Notes: generated by a model not told the origin, from the sequence alone. 64,000 bases of DNA from CAVRUD01 sp963849635 (GCA_963849635.1 CAWKIA010000024.1:248001-312000), one strand, 5' to 3'. Shown: positions 36,271-46,327, numbered from the stretch's first letter. Program-made: numbers and translations.

Positions 36271-37108
36271 CTAGAGTGGCCGCCCCGCCAGATTGATGAA
36301 GACATCCTCCAGGGTGCCTTCCTGGGAATGGAGGGTCAGGATCTCATCGGCGGTCACCCAGGAGGCGAGCTTGTCAGCGTCTTCTGGATCGTCCAGCCGG
36401 ATCGTCGCCTCGGTACGATCGCGGAGCAGCACCCTGGCCGTCCGGTCGCCGTAGCGCAGCTTGAGCTCCCGCGGCGAATCGAGCGCCACGATCGATCCCT
36501 GGCTGAGGAACGCAACCCGGTGGCAGAGCTCGTCGGCCTCCTCCATGTAGTGGGTGGTGAGGAAGATCGTGGTTCCGGAGCGGCTCAGCTCGGCGACGAG
36601 ATTGCGCAGATCCCGGGCCGAGGTGGGGTCCAGGCCCCGGGTTGGCTCGTCCAGGAAGAGGACCCGCGGCCGGTTAATCAGCGCTCGGGCGATGAGCAGG
36701 CGCTGCTTCATTCCGGTCGAGTAGGTCTTGACCGGCCGCTTGGCGGCATCGGTCAGATCGACGACTGACAGCAGCTCGCCCACCCGCTCCTTCGGCGCGC
36801 CGTACAACTCGGCGAAGATCCGGAGGTTGTCGTGACCGCTAAAGCGCTCGTAGAGGTTCTGATCCTCGAAGACGAGGTTGATTAGCGGCTTGATCTGATC
36901 CCGCTGCGCCACGACATCAAAGCCCCCGATCCGAGCCGAACCACGGGTCGGCTTCGTCCGCCCCGTCAGCATCCGGATCGTGGTCGTCTTCCCGGCGCCA
37001 TTGTGACCGAGCAGGCCAAAGATCTCGCCGGCGGCCACCGACGAAGGTGAGCCCTGCCACCGCCTGGGTGTCGCCGTAGCGCTTTTGGAGATCCTGGACG
37101 TCGATCAT
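36271..37108 (-). CDS. ABC transporter ATP-binding protein, frameshifted
   Basis: Starts MIDVQDLQKRYGDTQAVAGL (GGAG five bases before the ATG). After LTF the frame breaks; removing one base from CC at 37038-37039 gives FVVAAGEIFGLLGHNGAGKT, restoring Walker A. Downstream are the signature TYSTGMKQRLLIARAL, Walker B RVLFLDEPTRGLDP and H-loop LTTHYMEE. About 279 aa. Together with the ABC-2 permease it would form an exporter; substrate unknown. Confidence 0.88.
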
Positions 37109-37134
37109 CCGCTCTCCGCCGGGTCGTAGTTCGC

Positions 37135-37968
37135 TCAACCGGTGGCTCCCCCTACACGGTGCAAGAGGTAGATCTGGGGGCGCAGTTTGCCCAGGAATTG
37201 ATACACGCCCCACAGGGTGCCGCCGTAGGAGGCTTCATATTGGGCCCGGCCGAAGCGGGCGACTAAGTCGGCCTCGCGGCGGCGCAGGCGGGCAATCGCG
37301 AGCAGATCTTTCCCGGGGTCTCGGTAGCCCGACTCCGCCCAGTTCTCGCGCCATTCGCTATCGACCACGTCGTGGGTCGAGATGACGAATCCCGCCTGTT
37401 GGGCGGTCGCCTCGAAGAAGGCAGGAGCCATGTTGCTCGGAACTATGGCCATCGACTGGAAAAGACGAGTGGCCTCATTCGGCGCCAGTTCGGCGGTGGC
37501 AAAGGTCTGATAGACCAGCATCCCGCCGCCGGGCTTGAGCACCCGGGCGCATTCACATAGGCCGGCGGCGAGATCGACATGGTTGAGCACGTCCCGGCAC
37601 CAGATCGCGTCCAGGGCGCCATCGGCCAGGGGCATCGCTTCGATGCCGGCCTCGATGACCTCGATCGACCCTCCGAGCCCGGCTTCGGCCACCGACTCCT
37701 GGGCGAGCGTGGTGTGGAGCGGGACCGGATCGATCGCCAGCACCCGGCACCCGAACCGGCGGTGCAACTCGACCGCATACGAGGCATCGCGGCTGCCGAT
37801 GTCGGCGATCAAGTCCCCGGACCCGACCGTAAGCTGGGCGAAAACGTCGTAGATCATCTCCGGGCTGCGCGGATTCAGGCTGGTGGCGGCCACCTCCTGG
37901 ATCGTGTCGTCGCCTGGGAAGTATTCGCCGTAGATCTCCTGCATGGTGGCTGGGGTAGTTTGAGCCAC
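37135..37968 (-). CDS. Class I SAM-dependent methyltransferase
   Basis: 277 aa. Motif I is DLIADIGSRDASYAVELHRR (an IGS variant of GxGxG), followed by VLAIDPVPLH (acidic ribose ligand), DAIWCRDVLNHV and ARVLKPGGGMLVYQTFA, a UbiE/Methyltransf_11 pattern. Acceptor unknown. It is 26 bases upstream of the ABC ATPase and on the same strand, suggesting an operon in which a modified product is exported. Confidence 0.85.
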   Translation of the reverse strand: MAQTTPATMQEIYGEYFPGDDTIQEVAATSLNPRSPEMIYDVFAQLTVGSGDLIADIGSRDASYAVELHRRFGCRVLAIDPVPLHTTLAQESVAEAGLGGSIEVIEAGIEAMPLADGALDAIWCRDVLNHVDLAAGLCECARVLKPGGGMLVYQTFATAELAPNEATRLFQSMAIVPSNMAPAFFEATAQQAGFVISTHDVVDSEWRENWAESGYRDPGKDLLAIARLRRREADLVARFGRAQYEASYGGTLWGVYQFLGKLRPQIYLLHRVGGATG

Positions 37969-38201
37969 GCCAGAAATCCTTTCCGCGATTGCGGCGTTCT
38001 ATACAGTGGGCACGGTGGCCACAAACTACCGTGACGAGGCGTTCCCGCCATCGGCGGCGAGCATCCATGCTCGTTTGGCCACCGTGAAGCATGCCACATG
38101 GTCCATTCGTCGCGGCTGCTGACACCGCTCTGTGCTATCGTTTCTGCGATCAACATCCGCGGTGACCGCGTCACCTCGCCCCCACCGCTACGGGAACGCC
38201 C

Positions 38202-40273
38202 ATGAGTGTGCGCGACTCCGTCAGGTCGCGCTTTTATGGGCGTCCAGGGAACACTGTGTCGATGCAGCAACGGCCTTCCAGCCGAGCCGGATTGCCCGCG
38301 TCCCGTCCAACCCGGTCTGGGTCCGGATCGTCTGGAGGAACTCCACCCCGTCAGTCCGGCCCCGGTGGGGGCGGCTTCCGCATCGACGACCGCGTCATTC
38401 TCGCCAGCGTCCTGGTCGTCCTCGGCGCCAGCTTGGTGATCTTCGCCTCTCTTGATCGTCAGCGGCGCCGGCAAGTTTGGAGGCGACGACGATCCGGGGC
38501 CAGACGACCCAGTCGTAGGCGCGGGCCTCGTCGCCGGAGGTTCCAGCACCCCAGCGCCGACGAGCGCGGTCGTCCCAACCATCGCGGCGACGGCCGCGCC
38601 CACAACCGAACCAGCGGCCCAACTCTCCGAGGACAGCCCGACCGTTTGCATCGATGTTGGCCACGGCGGCGTCGATCTCGGCAACGTTCGCGTAAAGCGA
38701 TGACGGGACCGAGATCCTGCTCATGGAGAAGGATCTGGTGCTCGAGATCGCGCTGGCGCTACGCGACCGCCTCGAGGCGCGGGGCGTCGGCGTCGTCCTG
38801 ACGCGGGAGACCGACACGGAGGTCAACTCGACCTTCGCCGACGTCAACGGCGACGGCGACGCCTCCGAGGACCTCGACGGCGACGGCGTCATCAACCCCG
38901 ATCGGGGCGACTATGTCGACCAACTCGACGAGCTCCAGGCCCGCGTCAACATCTGCAACGACGCCGGGGCCGATCTCATGCTCTCGATCCATGCCAACTC
39001 GTCCGAGAATAAGGAGCTCGGTGGCGTCGAGACCTACTGGGCCGAGGACCCGAACCTGGACTACGTCGAGGAGAGCGAGGAGGTCGCGACCCTCGCCTAC
39101 GAGAAGCTGACCAAGGAGTTCGCGGCCCTTGGATTCGAGCCGGGCGGGCGAGGCGCCGCCCCGGACCACTCCTGGGAACCGATCGACGACGATCCATTCA
39201 CCTTTGACCACTACGTCGTCCTCAGCCCGGATCGTCCGGACCGCAAATTCGTCGGCGCGAAGATGCCGTCCGCCATCGTCGAGTGCCTCTTCGTCTCGAA
39301 CGACGAGGACTACATCTTCCTGACCGAAGACCCGGACGCGGCCCAGGGTGCGATCGTCACCGCCTACGAGTCGGCCATCCTCGAGTACTTCGAGATCGAG
39401 CCCAACACGAGTGGCGCTAATCAGACGGAGACCAGCGCCGAGGCGGTCCCCACGCCTACCCCCGACGCCACCGATGACGAGGCCGCCGCCGAAGAGACTC
39501 CCGATGCGGAGGAGACACCCGAGGCCGACGACAACGAAGACTCTACAGAGGTCGACCGGACCGACCTCGACGCCGTCGCCGAAGCCAACAACCTGCCCCC
39601 TCCTCTCCCGGATAGCGGCACCGGGGCATCCCAGGTCCACTACTACGGCGACAGCGGGCGCGATGAGATTGCGCTCACCTTCGACCTTGGGTCAGACCGA
39701 GGCTACACCGAAGAGATTCTCGACTTCCTCAAGGAGCGGGGCATCCGTGCGTCGTTCGGGCTCACCGGGGCCTGGGCCGAACAGAACCCCGATCTCGTCC
39801 AGCGGATCGTCGACGAGGGCCACCAGCTCTTCAACCACACCTACACGCACACGTCATTCACCGGGGATTCGACTGGGGCGGAGCCGCTCACGCGGGAGGA
39901 GCGGATCGAGGAGATCCAGCGGACCGACGAGATCGTCTACGACCTGACCGGCTACGAGATGGCGCCCTATTTCCGCCTTCCGTATGGCGACGGCTCCGAC
40001 GATCCCCAGGTGATGAAAGACATCTACGGGGCCGGCTACTACCTGACGATCATGTGGACCTGCGACTCCTACGGCTGGAAGCAGTGGACGGCCGCCGAGA
40101 TCATCCAGCACTGCGTAGCCGATACCGGCCGGGGCGGCATCGTCCTGATGCACGTCGGCTCCGACGGCACCGACCAGGACGCCCTCCCCGGCCTCGTCGA
40201 CGAATTCGCCGCCGATGGCTACGACTTCGTCACCGTCGCCGAAGTCCTCGCGCCGGCCGAGGACGACGACTAA
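38202..40273 (+). CDS. N-acetylmuramoyl-L-alanine amidase / polysaccharide deacetylase fusion, two frameshifts
   Basis: About 690 aa when repaired: basic N-terminus, one membrane helix (VILASVLVVLGASLVIFASL), a Pro/Thr linker, an Amidase_3 domain (TVCIDVGHGGVDLGN, EKDLVLEIALALRDRL, LMLSIHANSSE, AIVECLFVSND), an acidic linker, and a NodB-type deacetylase (EIALTFDLGSDRG; NHTYTHTSF; APYFRLPYGDG; GGIVLMHVG). Within the amidase an insert DVNGDGDASEDLDGDG looks like a calcium-binding loop. One extra T at 38452-38453 and one extra A at 38694-38696 break the frame. Role: peptidoglycan stem-peptide cleavage plus glycan deacetylation at the envelope. The stop codon is the IS630 target. Confidence 0.82.
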
Positions 40274-41440
40274 GCACGATCGGCTAAGTACGTCGTAGGA
40301 TGGCTGGGTGAAGGAGGCCCCGCCATGCCCAGGGTGATCCGGCTTGAGTTGACGTCGGCCGAGCGCGCCGACCTCGATCGGCGCTTGCGTGCCCGCACCA
40401 CCGAGCGCCGGGAGTACGAGCGGTTGCGGATGGTGGAGGCGGTGGCCGACGGGGCGACGATCCCCCAAGCAGCCCGCGCCTTGGCTGTCCACGAGCAGAC
40501 GGTGCGCAAGTTCGTCGCCCGGTTCCGGACTGAGGGCTTCGCCGGTTTGGCCGATCGCCCCCGCGGCGGCCGACCGGCCCGCCTGACCGAGGCCGACCTG
40601 GTGGCGGTCGAGGCCCGGTTGGACGCGGATGCCGCCACCGGTGCCCGCACCTGGACCCTGGCGCAACTGGCGGCCTGGCTGGAGACCGACCGGGGGATCG
40701 TCGTCACGCCGGGCCACCTGGGCGAGCGGCTCAAGCGCCGGGGCTTCCGCTGGAAACGCACCAAACGGAGCACCGCCCACAAGCAGTCGAACCCGGACCG
40801 CCAGGAGGAGGCCGCCGCCGACCTGGCGCTTTTGCCCTTTTGCAGGGGCTCGCCGATCTGGGCCTGATCGACCTGTTCTATTTAGACGAGAGCGGATTCG
40901 CCCCGACCTTGCCGACCGGCTACACCTGGGCGCGGCGGAAGGTCCGGCCGCTGGTCTGGGACGAGCCGCCCAGGGCCGCCGCCTCAACGTGCTGGGGGCG
41001 TTGGCGGTGGGCGGGCCGACGCCGGGCTTGGTCTGGACCGCACCGGTCAGCAAGCTGGACAGCGCCTCCTTCCTCGCGTTCGTCTGGCGGGAGGTGGCCG
41101 GGCTGCCGGCCCCGCCGGGCGAATTGCCGCGCGGCTACCGGCGGGCGCGGCCGTGCGCGATCGTGCTGGACAACTACTCCGTCCACCGCAGCGCCGCGGT
41201 CCAGGCGGCCCGTCCCGCCTTGGCACGGGTGGGGGTGGACTTCTTCTCCCTGCCACCCTACAGCCCGGAGTTGAATCGGATCGAGCCGCTGTGGCGGCAC
41301 ACCAAGCATGAGGACCTGCCGGTGCGCAGCTACCGGACCCTGGAGGAACTGCGCGCGGCGGTCACCGACGCCCTAAATCAGCATGCCATCTCCCTCCCCG
41401 CCACGCCGGATGCGACGATCAACTTACCCGTGGCTGCTTA
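40271..41440. mobile_element. IS630-family insertion sequence, about 1170 bp
   Basis: The ends TAAGCACGATCGGCTAAGTA (40271 on) and ACTTACCCGTGGCTGCTTA (to 41440) are imperfect inverted repeats (TAAGCA, CGG and TAAGT match). The element is bounded by TA on both sides, as IS630/Tc1 elements are. Removing it restores TAG at the end of the amidase-deacetylase gene. Confidence 0.8.
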
Positions 41441-41441
41441 G
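40325..41441 (+). CDS. IS630-family transposase, two frame breaks
   Basis: N-terminal helix-turn-helix region (PQAARALAVHEQTVRKFVAR) followed by a winged helix in one frame. After LALLP the frame changes by -1 at the T-run 40838-40841, giving LQGLADLGLIDLFYLDESGF (first catalytic Asp). A second -1 change at CCC 40969-40971 gives QGRRLNVLGALAVGG, then CAIVLDNYSVHRS (second Asp) and PPYSPELNRIEPLWRHTK (catalytic Glu). The first site may be programmed frameshifting; the second looks like a lost base. The stop TAG uses the host G at 41441. Confidence 0.82.
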
Positions 41442-41617
41442 GCGGTCGTGCGAGAGGGTGGCTCTGCTTCGGCGTCGCTAGGGGCTAAAGGACCCCGGGC
41501 CACGTCCACGAAGCCGGCTAAAGACCGGCTGTGAAAATCCCGAGGTTCGCATCGGCCCCGACACCTAGGTTTGTAGGGGCGGACCGCCGCGCCAAGATCG
41601 GTACGCTTCGGATTGTT

Positions 41618-42400
41618 CTAGCTGGATTCCACAGGCGGCGGGAGATATGCCTTCGGGCCGGTCAGGATGCCGCCATCAACCGGCAACGTGACCCCGGTGA
41701 TCCAGGCCGCGTCGTCGGAGGCGAGGAAGGCAACGGCGGCGGCCACATCCTCCGGCTCACCGACCCGGCCCAGCGGGTAAAGATGGGAGAGACCTTCCAG
41801 GGCGCCCGGCTGGGCGTCCCAGACACGGGTTCGGATGGTGCCGGGGGCGATCAGGTTGAACCGCACGCCTGAGCGGCCATACTCCGCGGCCAGATTCTTT
41901 GTGACGCTTTCCAGCCCTGCTTTCGCCGCCGAGTAGGGGTAGCTGCCGAAGGCTGCCAGGCCGTTGACCGACCCTATGGTGACCACGGCACCACCGGCCG
42001 GCGACGCGATGAGATGGGGCAAGGCCGCCCGGATGCAGCGCACAACACCGAGCAGGTTGAGATCGGCGAGGCGCACCCACAATGCATCATCAGCATCGGG
42101 GAAAGGCGGCTCCTGCGCATCGCCCCCGGCGGTATTGACCAGAACGTCCAGCCGGCCGAACCGGTCAATCGCCGTCGTCATCCCGGCGGCGACTGAGGCC
42201 GACTCTGTTACATCGAGGTTGACCGCGAGGGCTATCCCACCAATGTGGCTGATGTCCTCCGCTACCCGGCCGGCAGCGGCAACATCGAGGTCGGCGATGA
42301 CGACAGACGCGCCCTCCTTCGCCAGGCGAAGGCAGACGGCTCGGCCAATCCCGTGACCTCCGCCGGTCACGAACGCCACACGGTCAGAGAAGCGCTGCAT
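41618..42400 (-). CDS. SDR-family oxidoreductase
   Basis: 260 aa classical short-chain dehydrogenase: cofactor motif FVTGGGHGIGRAVCLRLAKE, DLDV acidic residue after strand 2 (NAD-preferring type), the NTAG-like VLVNTAGG, catalytic serine in VVTIGSVNGLAAF, and YSAAK for Tyr/Lys. VTLPVDGGILTGP closes the fold. ATG 42400 is preferred over the in-frame TTG 42409. Substrate unknown; FabG-like sequence. It is followed upstream by a VOC protein on the same strand. Confidence 0.9.
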   Translation of the reverse strand: MQRFSDRVAFVTGGGHGIGRAVCLRLAKEGASVVIADLDVAAAGRVAEDISHIGGIALAVNLDVTESASVAAGMTTAIDRFGRLDVLVNTAGGDAQEPPFPDADDALWVRLADLNLLGVVRCIRAALPHLIASPAGGAVVTIGSVNGLAAFGSYPYSAAKAGLESVTKNLAAEYGRSGVRFNLIAPGTIRTRVWDAQPGALEGLSHLYPLGRVGEPEDVAAAVAFLASDDAAWITGVTLPVDGGILTGPKAYLPPPVESS

Positions 42401-42420
42401 GATGTCCAAATCCCCTCGTC

Positions 42421-42822
42421 CTATGATGCTTGTCCTCCGGAGTACTCGGCCACCATCTGCACCGGGCCGTCCTCCGGGTCCGCCACCCAGGCCGCCCGCA
42501 GACGCCCGATGAAATTGTGCGGCGGGCTGAGCGGCTTCGCCCCGGCCGCAATCAGGCGCGCAAATGCGGCGTCAACGTCGTCTGTCCAGACGGCGACCTC
42601 CGCCCGTTTCGGCCCGGCGTCAACCGTCAATCCGTGCATCTCCCGGGTCGCATCGATGTCGGCAAAACCTAGGATAAGCCCACCGAGACGGACTTCGACG
42701 TGCACCGGCGGCCCCACCTCCGGCGTGCGAAATGTCTCCACAAACCCCAACTGCTCGGTATAGAACCGAACCATCCCTTCGACGTCACGCACATATGTGT
42801 TGATCTGTGGATCACGAAACAC
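42421..42822 (-). CDS. VOC (glyoxalase/bleomycin-resistance) family protein
   Basis: 133 aa from GTG 42822, which has GGAGG seven bases upstream; the frame extends to 42867 without support. Two beta-alpha-beta-beta-beta units: INTYVRDVEGMVRFYTEQLG and EVAVWTDDVDAAFARLIAAG, ending in WVADPEDGPVQMVAEY with the usual C-terminal metal-site glutamate. Family members are metal-dependent lyases, isomerases or dioxygenases, or drug binders; no specific call. Likely cotranscribed with the SDR gene (20-bp gap). Confidence 0.85.
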   Translation of the reverse strand: MFRDPQINTYVRDVEGMVRFYTEQLGFVETFRTPEVGPPVHVEVRLGGLILGFADIDATREMHGLTVDAGPKRAEVAVWTDDVDAAFARLIAAGAKPLSPPHNFIGRLRAAWVADPEDGPVQMVAEYSGGQAS

Positions 42823-43439
42823 CCGAAGTCCTCCCCGCCAACAGATCAGCATGATGCGCGGGGTCAAGCATTGCCGTCACGGGGAGACGCCGATTCTAGC
42901 AGCACCGACAAGCGGTATACGATGCAGTGGCTCGGTCTTCTGCATCGACGGAGCGTTCGGCTGCACCTGCGACGAGATTGCCCGGTGGGCGGGCCCCGCA
43001 CATCACCCACAGCGTACGTGGTCGATATGGGTAATCCAGGGAGCATTAAGCATGGCGATTACGTAGTCTTACCGATTCCGACCCGGATGACGTAGGGCAC
43101 TATAGGTACAGACATCGAGGCGGGCCGGACACGAACCGGACGCCGGGGGGCTCCAGCAACACACCCCTGATGTCTCCTCCCACTCCCCTCAGCAAAGGGA
43201 TGGGCGCTCTCCACACCTGGCGCCCATCCTCCCCAACACCTCCCCATCACTCCTCCCCACCGCCCGAGCCGCCAGCCACGGCCCGGGCGGACCCCTTTTC
43301 TCGACATCCGATCGGCAGACCCCTCTTGCGTCCCGCATTGCTGTGCCCTATGACCGAAAGTCATCAGACGTCTGACTTCTTGACGAAGAGAGCTGGGTCC
43401 AGCGAGGGATGTCCGGCTCATGCGAGTAGTGGACGAGCG
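42823..43439. other. Intergenic region upstream of the FadR gene
   Basis: No credible gene. It contains a candidate FadR-type operator at 43358-43378. An in-frame extension of the regulator gene back to 43170 is Pro/Ser-rich and unlike protein. Confidence 0.5.
43358..43378. promoter_or_regulatory. Candidate GntR/FadR-type operator
   Basis: The palindrome CAGACGTCTG (43365-43374) is flanked by AAGTCAT and ACTT, forming an imperfect 21-bp dyad (core GTCATCAGACGTCTGAC). It lies about 60 bp before the ATG of the FadR regulator, consistent with autoregulation. Confidence 0.45.
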
Positions 43440-44171
43440 ATGGTCTTGGATAACCCGCCGCTCCGCGGTGACACGCTCCACCAGAGGATCCAGGCCCGCA
43501 TCACGCGGTTCATCATCGAGCGTGGCTTTCGTCCTGGCGATCCACTCCCCGCCGAAGCCGATCTGGCCCGCACCCTCGGGATCAGCCGGCCCTCCCTCCG
43601 TGAAGCGATGAAGGCCCTCCAGATCCTCGGCGTGATCGAAGCGCGTCATGGTTCGGGCACGTATGTCGGCCGCTTCTCGCTCGATCCTCTTGTGGATGGC
43701 CTCGCCTTCCGCATTCGGATCGACCTCAACCAGAATGTCCAGACGATCCGCGAGTTGCTCGAAATCCGGCTCGTGCTGGAGAGCAGCCTCGTCGCCCGGG
43801 TAGCGGCCGTGCGCACTCCCGAGCAGCTTGCAATCCTTGAAGATCTGGTCGCGACCATGGAGCGTCGCGGGGTGACAGGGGAGGAGTTTCTCGAAGATGA
43901 TCGGGTGTTCCACGAGGTGCTCTATCGGCCCCTGGGCAACACTCTGGTCGTGACCCTCCTGCAGGCCTTCTGGCAGGTCCTCGCTCGCGTGCGCACCGAT
44001 CTCAATCTGGCGCCGGCCGATCCGGCGGTCACCGCGGCCGACCACCGGCGGATTCTGGACTCCCTCGTTGCCGGCGACGGCGAAGCCGCCTCGGCGGCGA
44101 TGACGATCCACTTCAACGGGATCCAGAGCCGCATCCAGGAACCGGTTCCCGGCGGAAGGGAACCGCAATGA
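43440..44171 (+). CDS. FadR-subfamily GntR transcriptional regulator
   Basis: 243 aa. Winged helix: IQARITRFIIERGFRPGDPL, PAEADLARTLGISRPSLREA (recognition helix) and IEARHGSGTYVGRFSLD. The helical FCD effector domain follows (IRELLEIRLVLESSLVARVA; FHEVLYRPLGN; HRRILDSLVAGDGEAASAAM). FCD regulators often bind organic or sugar acids through a metal. ATG 43440 was selected because the conserved domain starts there and the operator lies upstream. Its former target gene may be the truncated DapA-family gene downstream. Confidence 0.88.
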   Translation: MVLDNPPLRGDTLHQRIQARITRFIIERGFRPGDPLPAEADLARTLGISRPSLREAMKALQILGVIEARHGSGTYVGRFSLDPLVDGLAFRIRIDLNQNVQTIRELLEIRLVLESSLVARVAAVRTPEQLAILEDLVATMERRGVTGEEFLEDDRVFHEVLYRPLGNTLVVTLLQAFWQVLARVRTDLNLAPADPAVTAADHRRILDSLVAGDGEAASAAMTIHFNGIQSRIQEPVPGGREPQ

Positions 44172-44337
44172 CTCTCAGTTCCACGCTACACATCACCGGA
44201 TCCCACGGACTATTGGCAGTTGACCAGACCATCCCATCGTTGGAGATTTGAGGACAGGAACGGTCGGAAAAGGAGGGGACGATCAATCGGCGGCAACGGG
44301 ACAGCCGGTAATTGTCGAGACGCGCATCGGGGTACTG

Positions 44338-44382
44338 CCCTCACCCCCAACCCCCTCTCCCGTGCGCGGGAGAGGGGGAGCG
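44338..44382. repeat. REP-like hairpin, third copy
   Basis: CCCTCACCCCCAACCCCCTC then TCCCGTGCGCGGGAGAGGGG: a C-run arm and a G-run arm around a short centre, the same family as 33201-33234/34569-34655. It abuts the broken 5' end of the DapA-like relic. Confidence 0.7.
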
Positions 44383-44389
44383 TCTTCGC

Positions 44390-44951
44390 CCATTTTCGCG
44401 CCATCACTGAGGCGGTGCCCCTACCGATCCTGGCCTACGATATCCCGTCGGCTGGGCCGCCAAAGCTCGATCGCGCGACCGTTCTCACTCTGGCCCGGGA
44501 AGGGACGATCATCGGGATCAAGGACAGCAGCGGCGACGACGTCAACTTCCGCAACGTGCTCATGGAATCACGGGGCCTTTCCCGATTTGCGACCTTTACC
44601 GGCTCGGAGTTGCTTGTCGATACCGCCCTCTCCTTCGGAGCGAGCGGCTGCGTGCCCGGGCTGGGGAATGTCGATCCGGCGGGCTATGTGCGCCTGTATG
44701 ACGCTGTTCGCGCCGGCGACTTCGAGACCGCCCGCACGGAGCAGGAGCGCCTCATCCGCCTCTTCCGGATCATCACCTGCGGCACTCCGGGCCGGATGGG
44801 CTTCACCGCGTCCGCGCTCGGCGGCTTCAAGTCCGCCCTCGTCCTCCGCGGCGCTATCGCCACCAACATGATGGGCCGCCCGCTGACGCGCTACAACGCC
44901 GAGGAGACCGGCAGGGTGCGTGAGATTCTCGAAGAGGCGGGTCTTCTGTAG
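44390..44951 (+). pseudogene. DapA/NanA-family aldolase, N-terminal third missing
   Basis: From HFRAITEAVPLPILAYDIPS the frame matches the middle and end of the dihydrodipicolinate-synthase/N-acetylneuraminate-lyase family, including the Schiff-base lysine region TIIGIKDSSGDD. The first roughly 110 residues, with the GGTTGE-type substrate loop, are absent; upstream the frame runs into translated REP repeat (LTPNPLSRARERG). No start codon with a ribosome site is present. Probably a deletion product, formerly controlled by the adjacent FadR regulator. Confidence 0.75.
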
Positions 44952-45068
44952 GTCGTCCGCGGTTTCCGAGACCAGTCGCGTACGCATTTCGTGCGATGTT
45001 CGGCGCCAAAACCACGAGCGGGCTCGCTCAGGAACCTTACCCGGAGACGCCAGGTTGTGGAGGTTGAG

Positions 45069-46313
45069 GAATTGATGGGCTATTTTTGGGTGGTCCTATT
45101 CGGGGCCATCGTCCCCTCTGCCCCCGCCGGAGTTGCCAATGTATCGCCTGATCCTGACCCCCGCCCAGCGGGCCGAACTGGCCGCGCTGCGCGACACGGC
45201 CCCCAAGCCCCATGTGCGCGAGCGCGCCGCCGCCCTCCTCAAGGTCGCCGATGGCCGCTCGGCCGTCTCCGTGGCGCGAACCGGGCTGCTACGCCCCCGC
45301 AAGCCCGCCACCGTCTGGCGCTGGATCCGGCGCTACCTCGCCGAGGGGATCGCGGGCCTCGACGACCGACCAGGGCGGGGGCGCAAGCCCGCCTTCCCCC
45401 CTGCCACCCGGATAAGGCGGCCGCCCGGGCCGCCCTCCTGGATGTGGTGCGCCGCGCTCCCCGCCTGCTCGGGGTGGACCGGACCCGCTGGACGCTGGAC
45501 GCGACCCGCGCCGCCTGTCCCTGGTTGGGTGGCCTCAGCCGCTCCGGTGTGTGGCGGGTGCTTGAGACATTGGATGTCGTCCTCAAGCGCGGGCGGGAGC
45601 ACGTCCACAGCCCCGACCCCGCGTACGATGCGAAGCGCGCGGCCATCGCCGACAGCGTGGCCGCCGCCCGGGCCTCGGACGGGCGGGTGGTGGCCCTCTT
45701 CCAGGACGAGGTCACGCTGCACCGGCAGCCGAGTGTGGCCCCGGCCTGGGCGGCCCGGGGCCGCGACCAGCCCCGGGCGGAGCGCAGCCTGCGCGCCGAC
45801 GCCCCGGCCCGCATCGTCGGCACCCTCGACATCGCCGACGGTCGAGTGCTGGCGCGGCGGCGGGGCGAGTTGGCCATCCCGGCCCTGGTCGGCTTCTATA
45901 AGGAGGTGGTGGCAGCCTATCCCAACGCCGAGCGCATCGACGTCGTCCTCGACAATTGGCCGGTCCACTTCCACCCCGACCTGCTCGTCGCCCTCCAACC
46001 CCAGACGTGCCCCTTCCCCTTCCCCCGTCCGCCGTCCTGGCCCGCCGAGCCGAGCAGCGACGCGGTCCGCAAGTGGGGCGGTCTCGCCCTGCCGATCCGG
46101 CTGGTGCCGCTGCCGACCTACGCCTCCTGGCTCAACCCGATCGAGAAACTGTGGCGGTGGCTGCGCCAGGACGTGGTCCATCTCCACCCCTGGGCCAACG
46201 ACCCGCCAACGCTGCGGGCCGAAGCTGACCGCTTCCTGGCCCGCTTCGCCGCCGGGGCAGCGGCCGGGGCCGAATTGTTGCACTACGTCGGTCTCGGAAC
46301 CGCCCATTAATTC
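45069..46313. mobile_element. Second IS630-like insertion sequence, ends approximate
   Basis: GAATTGATGGGC (45069-45080) and its near inverted copy GCCCATTAATTC (46302-46313) border the transposase; CGCCAGGTT lies further out on both sides in inverted orientation. No clear TA duplication, so the exact ends are unsure. Confidence 0.5.
45139..46310 (+). CDS. IS630-family transposase, -1 frame change at a C-run
   Basis: N-terminal part MYRLILTPAQRAELAALRDT with a helix-turn-helix-type block (KPATVWRWIRRYLAEGIAGL) in one frame; after RGRKPAF the reading moves -1 at the six-C run 45396-45401, continuing PCHPDKAAARAALLDVVRRA. Catalytic motifs follow: VVALFQDEVTLHRQ (Asp), RIDVVLDNWPVHFHPD (Asp), YASWLNPIEKLWRWLRQD (Glu). 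The heptamer C CCC CCT in the zero frame is a plausible slippery site; a lost C is the alternative. GGAG six bases before ATG 45139. The sequence differs clearly from the first IS630, so it is a separate element. Confidence 0.82.
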
Positions 46314-46327
46314 TAAACCTGGCGCTG

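Noticed and set aside
43059..44168. 369-codon frame antisense to the FadR regulator
   Set aside because: The sense strand has a clear winged helix and FCD domain.
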